Shown here one piece after another: positions 10,301 through 21,800 of a stretch of 64,000 nt of DNA. This DNA is from Ananas comosus (lineage: Eukaryota > Streptophyta > Magnoliopsida > Poales > Bromeliaceae). Below the pieces are notes generated by a model. That model had not been told where the DNA came from. It was given only the letters and a program-made list of their open reading frames with translations, and did not search any database. The DNA is taken from contig NC_033634.1 in NCBI RefSeq assembly GCF_001540865.1, positions 2,246,729-2,310,728 of the forward strand. The letters run 5' to 3'. Positions within the stretch are counted from its first letter, which is position 1. Every line of letters begins with the position of its first letter. A program made the position numbers and the translations under genes.

Positions 10301-13300
10301 TAATTTTCAGATTAAAAAAGAAAAATTGCGAGATATATAGGGTTTGAGAAGGAGTAAGACCACTGATGTTGAACCCTGCTCTCCTAAATTCCTCCCGCAT
10401 AAAGTCTAGATACTGGTATATAGTTGTCAAAGAATCAGGAATGACCTGCCAAAAAAACCAAAGCACACTTAGCACTTTTGATAAGGTAGCTCAATAAACA
10501 TCTTTAAAGTTAGTAGAGAAACGTTGTACCAATCTAAAACATAATTATTCCATTATGAGGATTTATGACTTACTGATGGCTGCTGAGATCCTAGTGGAGC
10601 TCCAGACTGAAATCGAAGAGGAGTCTGTTGTGAGTCAAGCTCAACCCTCAGAGAAGCAGGACTTGGACGTGGTTGGTTGGAATCTGAGTGCCCAGTATCA
10701 TTAGCTGTTCGCGTACCCTAACAAGGGGAAAAAAAATAAAAAATCAAAGGAACACTATAAAGTTAAACTTGGCTGCAATTGAGGTAGAGTAGAGTAGATG
10801 ATTTATCTGTCGATTACCACAACAGAAGTTCCCAAATTGTGTGAACCATTGTTTGCTGCCCCAATAGAATTTAAGATACTAGAGATAATCTGCAAAAAGA
10901 AATCGAAACATAGGTGACAGCCAACTTCATTGAAACTGACTGAACTAACTGGAAATTAACACAATACATAGAAAATTATTCTTGAAGCCTCACCTGACTA
11001 AGGTGTGGAGGTTGATGATCGCCTTGATCTATATTGACGGCCTCAAAAACGATGCTACGAGTCACTGAACCGCCATGCTGATGAGCTGTATTTGAGGAAG
11101 TATTAGTTGCTTTAACATAGAGCAAAGTAACTTTTCAATTGACAACTCTGTACATGCCCAACTCTTTACATACTAAAGTAAATGTAAGAAACCAAATTTC
11201 TGAAAGCAAAAAATTTGGTTGCTTGAATAGACAAAACCTCTAGGTCTCTAAAACAAATGATAAGGTTACCATCACATATGGCATAAGTAGCGGCTTAAAA
11301 TATTAGTAAATTATTATGCATACAATTTCCGAACATTCAAATAGCTAGAAGCCGATGAGCAAATAAATAGTCATCCAACCAGATATGAAGCCAAGTTTTC
11401 AAATTATCCATATTACCTGAATTGCTTGATGCACCTTCATGTCCCAAGTTTCCCGTTGAAGGTGATGATGAAGATTGGTGTGGTTGTCTAACAACCAGAT
11501 GCAATGTATGGCCATCTTCCACATCTACTCAACATGTTAAGGAACTAAATATCAAAGTAATCAACAATACATGTCTTAAATTGGTGAAAGTTTAAATATC
11601 AAAGTAATCAACAATACAGCCTATATATTAAATTGGTGAAGCTTTTAGAGCACAATGCTCTTAGAGAAATTAACGAACGACAAATAATGACACATGTACA
11701 TATGCTAAATGATTGCAAGAGAGAAAAACATCACGAGCAACACGAGCATATAAAGTGTAGCATATAATATAGACCAATTTAATGCACACTACATATGTAA
11801 ATTTATACCAAATGTTAGAAAGGGATGGATCAGGACATCATTAAAATCACTGTTCTCTGCTTCCATATACATACCTTACGAGAAATATAGCTGGCAAAAT
11901 TTCACAAGAACCTTAATAATAAATTCTTAGGTTTTAAATTGTAGTTCATGAAACCTTCCTTACAAACCATTCCTTGGCAAGCTTGCATCTTATTAAGGTA
12001 TCTATCTTCTCACCAAAACTTGCACATACCTCTTTTAAGGCTATTAGCCATCATATCAAGCAATTTGTCCCTGTCCGTTCTCCACAAATTTCTAAACAAA
12101 GCTCCATTAAGAGACTTGAAGTATATAACCAGGTAAAAGGCTTAAACATCTACAGAAGAATTATGTTGATAAATATGCAGAGGTGTTTGCTTTCTCGGAG
12201 TCAAAAAATTCTGAAGTTTCATCATTTTTCTTCAGCATCTACGTGAAGACCTAACATCTAAACATGAATTCAAAGAAATCTAAAGATAACCAAGAGGATT
12301 ATACGTGCCAAAGAATTCTGAAAATTTTTGTTTTTCCTAAACCAGCCTAGGATTTCAACATGAAACCATCAACTTTGGGTGCTTGTTCATTCATCCAATT
12401 TAAGCACAAGATGCAAACTCATTGGAAAACTTTATAATTATCAATGATAAAAATGAACCGTCTAATCACATAATATGCGCCGCATTGTACAGTTACAACG
12501 AAATTTGAAAGCAGGAAAAAAAAAAAGCAGCCAATTCGCAAATTCAAAGAAAGAAAACATAGTTGTTAGTATAATTTTTTTGGGCCTGCACATAATAATT
12601 ACTTACTCATGCACGAAAAAGTTAAGCAAAAGAATTACCAGTGCTCTTCAAAAAAATATGACATTAGAATGAAGCATTTAACTTCATATCTTTTAACAAT
12701 TTTATGAAGATTTTCAAGTAATACCATTTAAGGTATACGTAAAAAATTAAAAATCCATATTGAAATATCTGTATGGAGAACGTACAAGGCATTCAATGCC
12801 CGAAGGAGGATACGGTACGCAGAAAGGAGTTCGTCATCTTTCAAAACCTTTCCACGACAGATAAGGCGTTGTTGTTCTGATACTACCCCGGTGACGTTAG
12901 CAATTTTTTCCTTGAGAAGTGGAACAGGTAGCTGCATGGAACACAACGATTGAAATCCATTAAGCATAATCAGAGAAGCTAGCAGGAAGATGACAACATG
13001 GATTTCCATATGCAAAAATGCACCCAAACTTACAATTTGCTTTCCTTATTTCTTCCTTCATTTAAAAGAAAGAGAGTGACATGCAATAATTCAAATATCT
13101 AAAGTGCCAAGAAATAAATATGCACGCTCAAGTAGCCAATAAACCTAGCCCCAAGAGAAGAAGGCAAACAATCAATGGAGTAAAATTTTTAATTCTTTTT
13201 CATCTTTTTTTTTTCTCTGGGAGGAACAGGCATATTTATAATAAAGGTAATGGTAATGCAAAATATGCCCTAAAAGTGAAATAAAAAGTTCCAACCGACG

Positions 13301-14127
13301 ATAAAAGTAAAATGTTTGTCCGCATAAGTAAATAGCCTAGGACCTACTTATTTGCATCACACCTGTGATAATGAAATTTACATTTCTAAAGTAATTAACA
13401 GCCCTTCTGGTTTTCTCTAGACCATTACAGCAGGTCGAAGTTTCGTTGTGATCCCGTTAAATATATTGGTAAATTGCAGTACTTGTTTATGAACTTGTAG
13501 TGAAGTTTTAATTTAATCTTCAACCTTCCACTTGGACATTTGATATCTCAAACTTCTCCAAGCATCTTTTTTTTTTTTCCGTTCTTGTTCTCATCTGCTA
13601 TTAATTAGAAAATTTTTGTCTACACACGGTGCATCTGTACATCTACGCAACAAGCATCCATTGGCTGTGATTCCATCTCATATTTCAATCGGTACTATCT
13701 CCTAAGTTGTAGCCTTATCTCTCCAAGAAACGGGATGGTTAGATTGAAAATGCAGAATAAATAGAGGGTTATACATTCATGGTGTATGGTGTACGGATGC
13801 ATCAATTGCAGGCAATAATTCTCCTTAATGGCAAGAAGGAGAACTGATGATACTTGTAACATGGACATTGTAATGTATAAATTATTAGAACTTTGGATGA
13901 CAAGCAATAGAGTAAACCTCAATTGAGAAAGCAGAACAGACGAAAATTGATCATTATATGGACCAAATGTGGGAAATAAAGAAGTACGAAATACTTACAC
14001 ATTTGTTCACGCGCAAAGTGTATATCTTAGAATCCAAAGTTTTGACTTTTATTTCGACAGTAGTCTCAGAAGCTTCAGTAATGTCACCATGCAAGTTAGT
14101 TACTTCAGAATCAGCATTACTCTCCAT
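7358..14127 (-). CDS. BAG6-like ubiquitin-like-domain protein
   Basis: Plant relative of BAG6/Scythe, a ubiquitin-like chaperone-associated protein. Coding exons, in order: 14127-13999, 12931-12814, 11524-11417, 11085-10994, 10889-10818, 10717-10574, 10445-10361, 10268-10129, 9649-9485, 9399-9328, 9260-9125, 8748-8242, 8032-7701, 7583-7479, 7366-7358. They sum to 2214 bases, 737 residues, all junctions in frame. The ubiquitin-like fold spans about residues 14-90: VEIKVKTLDSKIYTLRV, VPLLKEKIANVTGV, QRLICRGKVLKDDE, then VEDGHTLHLVVRQP. The middle carries a conserved block (DPSARTNLQADAIRAGMLLQ; LGSLLLELGRTTMMLRTGQS). The rest is Gln/Ser/Pro-rich and disordered, and the protein ends in a basic KRPKTE tail. 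A non-coding first exon at about 15215-15092 joins at 14132. It lies head-to-tail with the threonyl-tRNA synthetase gene. The role in protein quality control is inferred from the family. Confidence 0.9.
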
Positions 14128-15091
14128 CTTCTCTGGGAGTTCAACATTAATTATGAAAATAAACAATAAGGCGAAACATTTCAAAAGAAAAATAAAAAAT
14201 AATTGGACAGTATTGCATAGCCGTTCAAGTTTTCAATAAAAAGGTATAACTGCAGATAAAACAAAGGCAAAGCAGTTTAGTTTGAAAAATAGAAGAATAA
14301 AATACTTAACAAGGTTGCTTAGTATATTAGATGTTGGCTACCAAATCAATTCTTGGCACTTATGCTACAAGGAATAGAAATCTACTCATCAGCAAAATAC
14401 TAAGAAAGCAACATATCAAAAGAAAATGATCAATTTTGATAAATTTTGCATGAAAATGAAGATGCATTCTCCGGTTTGCTCTCCTAAACTCTCGCTTGAA
14501 CTCAAGATTATTCACCAAACAATTGCCCTAGCATCACACCAATAACTACAAGGAGGTCATTCTCCAACCAGAATGGGATTTGATCGACAACTCAATCAAC
14601 TTCATGAAATAGTTGAGCAGGTAATCCCACCAACACCAAGACAGATGCCAAAATACCATCCTCAGCCAACTTAATCTTGATCAAGAAAAACCTTTCAACT
14701 AATCAATTTGAAGACCACTTGTCGATGTCAAATTTTACCTTTCAAGAGAAAAGCCACACAAAAGTCCGAATCTACTCGATTCTCCGTCAAAATTCCCCTC
14801 CCAAGAACTCAAGAGAACCCCAAAATCTGAGGAACTTAATAACGCTTAAACATCCACGACATGATGAAAACTCAAATTTACCTAAACTCGCACTTCAAAA
14901 AGAAAAACCAATTTTTAGCGAGAAAAAATTGAATCTTCGCAGCACTTACCACGCCAAGAGAATCAAAAAACAAGAACTAACCAACTCGACTATACAAGCG
15001 TCAGCTGAAACCCTAGCGAACTAATAATAAACTCAAATTCGTAGCCAAAAAAGGTGGCTTTCCCGTGGAGAATCCTCTGTTTATTGTTTAC

Positions 15092-15240
15092 CTCGGATTA
15101 GGGGCGTTGTTGGGATAGGAACCCTCGAGGAAAGGAGGGAGACGAAGAGGAAATTTGGGGATTATGCAACGAATCTCTCTCTCCCTCTCCCCCACACACA
15201 CACCATCGCAGCTTCGTTCGTCGTACGATTGGGAGATTTA
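15092..15240 (-). promoter_or_regulatory. 5' leader exon and promoter region of the BAG6-like gene
   Basis: Reading the minus strand, a CA- and GA-rich leader ends in CTAATCCGAG followed by GTAAACAA, a plausible donor. It pairs with the acceptor CTCCCAG just upstream of the ATG (exon start 14132). The leader is pyrimidine/purine-skewed (plus strand 'ctctctctccctctcccccacacacaca'), typical of a plant 5' UTR. Confidence 0.5.
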
Positions 15241-15870
15241 ATGTAAGGGTTGATACAGTGATTCGGCCCCCCCCCCAAAAAAAGATAAAAAGAAAAAAAA
15301 GAAACTAATTATATATTGCTCTATACGGAATAATAAGGATAAGGGATTGAAAGTTTTTTTATTTGGTGGTGTAATTATAAAAGTTTCTTGCACTCTAATC
15401 TATTTCGTACTTATTAACTTTGATTGTTCCATTTAGGTGCATAATTTCATAAAAACGATTTGGGTTAAAAACTGAATAAATTATCTCATACATTCTCAAT
15501 TTTGATAAATTTTAAGTAGAGTAGAGAAGGACATCTCTTCGCAGAGATATTATGCAGATTACAATTTGAAACCAGAAAAATGTGCCCAGGTTTATGCAAT
15601 TTTTTTATACAAAGAGTAGTTAAGACATAAATTAAGAATGTAGCTTTTGAAGCATCGATGATACAGTGGGTTTTGTGTTGCTGTTTCTGGTTGTTAGCAA
15701 CAAAGACAACCTTACAACACCCACGCATTCACTCACGTAAATATTAAGCGCGCGCACACACCCTCCCACACAGCATGGCATTAATTATCCGGAATTGAAT
15801 CCTCAAAGTGCATTTGCCAAACAAAACCTGAGAGAGCATAAAAATTCTATAATACTCACTTGCTCAATTA
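15241..15870. other. Spacer between the BAG6-like and threonyl-tRNA synthetase genes
   Basis: No gene recognised. Short poly-C and poly-A runs lie at about 15269-15300. The right part may belong to the 3' UTR of the synthetase gene. Confidence 0.4.
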
Positions 15871-15879
15871 AGAGATCAC

Positions 15880-16242
15880 TTGTTAGTTCTACAAGTAGGG
15901 AGAGGTTTTAATTCCAAAAAGGATGCGATGAAACAACCGGGCGCTACAGAACCAAATTCAACAGCACAATTAAAATGAATTAGCACGTGACTATCACTCA
16001 GTTTTTAAACTCGTCTTTTTAGACAAAAATCGATGACCCAAATTGACCCAATTTCAGGTGCTAGAAAGTATAACACGCAGTTTACAAAAGATTATGTAAT
16101 ATAAATGCCCAATAAAAAAAAAATTATTTTCTATTTGTAAGCTGCTGCTTCTTCCTTATAGCGGTCGAGGAGAGCAGGGACGCTCATAACACAGTGATCT
16201 GCCTTATCTCTGATTCTAACACTTACCTGCACAGGAAGAAGT
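15880..16242 (-). repeat. Tandem duplication, distal copy carrying a terminal exon
   Basis: About 360 bp almost the same as 16245-16610. Both contain the last coding exon, its stop, and the same downstream DNA ('gatgacccaa.ttgacccaa', 'ggtgctagaaagtataacac', 'gaaccaaattcaac'). The exon here (16226-16131) encodes [20 protein letters not shown] and ends AAAYK-stop. Its start, right after the acceptor CAG, reads GTAAGTG, so the junction also looks like a perfect splice donor. Confidence 0.85.
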
Positions 16243-17510
16243 GATCACTTGGTTAGTTCTACAAGTCGGAAGATATTTTTAATTCCAAAAGGCGATGCGA
16301 TGAAACAATTGCGCACTACAGAACCAAATTCAACTCAAAATTAAAATGACTTAGCAAGAGACTGTACTCGTTTTTAATCTCGTGTTTTAAGGCAAAACTT
16401 GATGACCCAAGTTGACCCAATTTCAGGTGCTAGAAAGTATAACACTCAGTTTGCAAAAGATTATGTAATATAAATACCCGACTAAAAAAAATTTATTTTC
16501 TATTTGTAAGCTGCTGCTACTTCCTTAAAGCGGTCGAGGAGAGCCGGGACGCTCATAACACAGTGATCTGCCTTATCTCTGATTCTAACACTTAACTGCA
16601 CAGGAAGGAAATAGAGATGATAATAAGTCTTTTAACTAAATTTAGAGAAATATACCGAAAGGGAGAGACATGGTGCTCATTGCAGAGTGATCTGCCTTAT
16701 CTCTAGCTCTTAAAACTAATGTGGGCACAAACAAAATAGCTATCGCGATAAGTTCCTTCTGAAATTATAGTGGAGAGAGAGAGAGAGAGAGAGAGAGACT
16801 CCAAGAAATAACCTGTTGAGTTTCTGCTTCCTGGGCGCCAACAACCAATATATAGTTGTATTGAGCTAGCTGAGCTTCCCTCACCTGCAAAGAAGAGAGC
16901 AACATGAGGAGTTACATTTCATAAGTTTATGCCCATCACCAGTTGATAGCTTAATCATAGGCTAGGGTTTTGCAAGTATTGTAAAACGATACTTAAAAAA
17001 CTAAGGCAACATGCACGCATCGGCAGTTATTGATATTTTTAACTTTGTATTAAGAAAAAGAAAGAAAAAGTACATGAATTAGTGATCCAAGAATTCACTT
17101 ATGATGTTTCAAAGGAGTTAAGAAAGTAACATTTTAGAAAAAAATCATTGAGAGACTTGTTGGAGATAATTAAGCTAGTGCAAGTTGCATGTGTAAAAAA
17201 TATGCAAACAAACTCTCAGGAAGAAATTGATAAACCTTCTTCTGAATCGTCCTATCTGATAAATCAATATCAACGTAGTATCCAGCAGCATGTATCTGGG
17301 CATGCACCTGAAGAACATAAAACAAACATATAAACTAAATAGAGCAACTGGAAAACACCATAGAATCTTTACATGCAGGTTAATATATATATATGAGTCC
17401 GGCTACTATGCTATTAATAGCATGAAGCACTTGGTGCTACCAAGTTTTCCGCCGTTAGATCTACCCTTTTGATCATTTTCACCCGTTAGATCATACTATT
17501 CAACCAACCA

Positions 17511-17546
<36 letters not shown>

Positions 17547-18765
17547 TGATCCGATTATATGATAATTATCATGGTTCAGTAACCACGATAGTTCAAAAAC
17601 CGGTAACCTAATTCTCTACACGCCAATCCTACTACACCCGGGGGTTCCCAACTCANAGGGCTACTGTGCTATTAGAAGCACAATAGCCCGTGTGCTCCTA
17701 AATTTCTAACTATCCATCAAATGTGATGGATGGTTAGTGTGAAAGAGAGAAGAGAAATTGGGGAGAAATTCAAATAGAAGAAAATTTGAGAAACCTAATT
17801 TCTCCTCAATTTCTCTTCTCTCTCACTTTAACCACCCATCAAAATTGATGAATAGTTAGAAACTTGGGAGTACACGGAATGCTCTGCTCCTAATAACACA
17901 GTAGTCTGCTATATATATATAGAGAGAGAGAGAGTTGAGCTAGAATACTATTAATAGTTTTTGCCCCCTTTTGCTATCAAGTTTTTACCTTTTGGATGAT
18001 AAATTGTAGGGTTAGGATGATATTAGTCCTTTAGGGTTGAGTGGTCCCCCTAAGGTTGAGTGGCACTCACTGGGTTATAATATTTAATACAATGGTTAGA
18101 AATGATCAAAGAAATTGATCGAAAGGCTAAAATTGATAGCAAAAGGGGGCAAATACTATTAATAGTATTCTAGCCCAACTCTCTCTCTCTCTAGAGAGAG
18201 AGAGAGAGAGAGAGAGCTACTATACTCTTACGTGTAGAGCCCTTTGTATTCATAATTTATTTTTGATGATTGAGCTTGAGCTTTCAAATTTACGATCCAC
18301 TTTGTTAAATATGATCTAAATTATTTGAATTTTCTAAAAATTAAATTTTGTAATTTTTTGAAATCATAATAAAATCCATCACGTGGGCATAAAATGAACA
18401 GTCAAAATCGAACGACGTACTAAAAATGGATGATTGGATCCTTCAATTTAAGATCGGAATTATTGATCTTTATTTAGATAGTGAATAAAATTTTTTTATC
18501 AAAAGTTCAACCGATTCCGATTCATTTACGCCGTTAAACTAGCAAGTATCTCATACAAGCCGTTAAAAATTGTTAATTTTGAGATCTTTTGATCATAAAA
18601 TAAATGATGTCGAAAAGTTATAAAATTTGATTTTTAAAAATTTTAAAACTCTAGATAATGTTTAACGGTATGAGTTGTCGATTCGGAAGCTCTATCATCG
18701 AAAACGACTTATGGGTATGAAGGCGATCATGCTCATAAGAGTATAGTAGCCGGACTACACACACA

Positions 18766-18837
<72 letters not shown>

Positions 18838-18852
18838 CGCCCTGAAGTCACN

Positions 18853-18884
<32 letters not shown>

Positions 18885-21800
18885 TAGGTCTTGTGTGCTA
18901 TTAGGAGCACAGAGGCCTCCGTGCTCCTAATAGCACACAAGTCATACTATATATATATATATATATATATATATGACAACAGCATTAAGTAACTAAAGAC
19001 TCAGCTTTACAAAGTCTATTACTATGCACATGAACCTTAAACTATGAAATAACCAATTTACCCTTTCCCTCTAAACTGACGAATATGTCAGGTATAAAGT
19101 CACAATATCTTGAAAGTACAGGGACTATCTGTGTATTCTATCTTATAAATAATGATAACCACTGTGGTAAAAACTAAAAAGTGATGATAAATCGCTAGAA
19201 GACTACATCTAACCGAGCATATTGTTGCCAATTTAAGGGTACCACTAAGAATGAATATAATATGTGATTTCACAGGCAGCATCCTGATACCTGTTTTGCA
19301 TATTCTTGACTATTCGCAGAAATAGAGCAAACTATGGCCTGTCGAGGGCTAAGCCAAAATGGCCATTTTCCCTTATAATGTTCCAAGAGAATTGCAAGCA
19401 TCCTCTCAACAGATCCTAGGATGGCCCTGTGTATCATCACAGGTCTTTCAAGTTTCGCTTCGTCCTCTGCAGAGTAGGTGAGTTTGAAACGAAGAGGAAG
19501 CTGAAAATCCAGCTGCAGCAGTAATTTTAAAAGTCAGAAAATGAAAATAGAGCCACTTCATAGTCTACAGAGAATGTGTCACAATGTGAAACCTGCAAAG
19601 TAGCACATTGAAATTTTCTCTTCAATGCATCAAAAACACCAATATCAATTTTAGGTCCATAAAATGCACCATCTCCCTCATTGATCTGCATCAGAAACAT
19701 TACGATGAGTAGCTTTAAATGATAATGTCTCATGTAAGTAGAATTTTCATCAGGAATAATGAGGATGGATATATTCCTTAATATATGAGTTAGTGAGAGA
19801 TAAATGTGCCAAAAATTTAAATTGTCTACTGGTGCTCAGTTTTTAGTAGCTTAAACTTCACAACAGTACAGCCAAAACTATCAAAATGAGAACAAACCTA
19901 ATGAGCAACAAGAATAACAATAACTCATCTACTTCCATTCCATTGAAATATTGCACAATTCGAGGTTTTACGCACTTATCATTCCTGCAGTGGCTTGTTA
20001 CTGGAACAGATTTTTAGCATAATCCTGCGGTCTGATAACCAGATAATTACAAGAACATGGAAGGACGAAAATTATTTCACATCTTAACAAAGCTAAAAGT
20101 TAATTGAAATTCGTTTAGATAGTTTTTAATTGAAAATGCAAAAGATATAAAGAAAATCTATCAGCTTCAGTGTTTCACTTAAAGTGCAAACAGATTATCG
20201 TTTTGATAAGCTACCAGTGGTTAGGAAAATGTCACTGCTTCAAAGTATTTAATAAGACACTAAAGATACCTTCCATGGCCTGTTAAATTCATTAAGAGCA
20301 TCTGCCAGAGCAGCCTCGGCTTTCTCCCATGTTTCAATATCCCCCAAGAATTTCTCCGGTCTCTTTACAAGTGAAAAGAATGGAATCAATAATTGGCGTA
20401 AAAAAGCTCAAAGCTAATAGTTAATGTTATTTTCAAGGCAAGTGATAAGTATTAATTTCTTATAAGATACATAAGTTCTAACAGTTAATATTATTTCAGC
20501 AGCTCAAACCATATTTAAGGGCATCAACTGGCCTTAAAACTGAGTCCTGCTGTGTTTAAAGAGATAAACCGAGTCCTACTGTGTTTAGAGAGATAAACTG
20601 AGGCATAGTAGTAAACCAGTAACTTGCTGACCAAATGGAGCAATAACCAACATCAGTATAGAGAGGACCTCTCACTATATGCAATGAAAAGTACAATTGC
20701 ATATACATTTGGATGAGAAAGCATTAAGATATGTTTCAATGAGCCCAACAACATGTCTAATAGCACATATGAATATGTACAACAAAAGGGAAAATTTACT
20801 TACAGTTGATAATTCCAACTCAAATGTAAATCCAAAAATACCGTAAGTGTAATTGATGAACTCCAATACCCCAATAACTTCATCTTTTATCTGTTGGAAA
20901 AAAATAGTGCAGCAAGATATAACAGTGTATAAATACAGGAGCGATTGTATTAATTATCCACAAACAATTAGGGAGATAGAAAAGCTGCAATACAAAAAAT
21001 CAGTACAACAAGAGAGCAATCAGAAAAATGGTGCATAATAAAAATCAACAACCAAAACAATGAATTCAGGAATGAAGTGGAAAGGGGAGTTTAAGCAGAC
21101 CTGATTTACAAGTTCAAATATCTCGTGAACTACCAATAGGGAGGGTCACTCATAAATATTTATCAGTTGAAAATTTTCATCATATAATGCCACATTTGCA
21201 CAGTCAAAACTCGTACAGAATTGTACAAAAATAAAGTGAATTATCTCTCTTATAAATAAAAAAATTAATAGCACAAAGATTTCCACCGTACAAATTAATC
21301 AAACTAACCTGACTCTCCCTACAGAATATATGAGCATCATCCTGCAAAAAACAAGGATTTCATGTTATCAAAGAATGTTAAGGAAAGTAAAGATCAGATA
21401 TAAAAGAGTTATGCATGAATGGGATCTTAAGAGATAAATACCAACTTATTATCAACCTAATTGCATTAACATAATTACCTGCTGAAACCTTCGAACACGT
21501 GTCAAACCAGAAAGTGCGCCACTAAGTTCATTTCTATGCAAAACGCCAAAATCTGCCAGCCGGAGAGGCAATTCTGCAAAATTATCCCCAAATGGGTAAA
21601 GAGTCTTGCAGGAGGAAGCATGATATCCAAAAAAGACAATCAACATATATATTATGGCAGATCAAAAATAAAATAAATGCAGTCAAAAGTATCCAAAAAG
21701 ATCGTTAATACTTAACTTTCAAGTCAATCATGCTACAGTATATTGTTTTGATGTAATACATTAAAACATTACAACCCTCATTGGAAGCAGCTTACCTCTA

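Noticed and set aside
18651..18851. Frame encoding long Ser-Leu and Cys-Val repeats
   Set aside because: Pure microsatellite translation in an intron.
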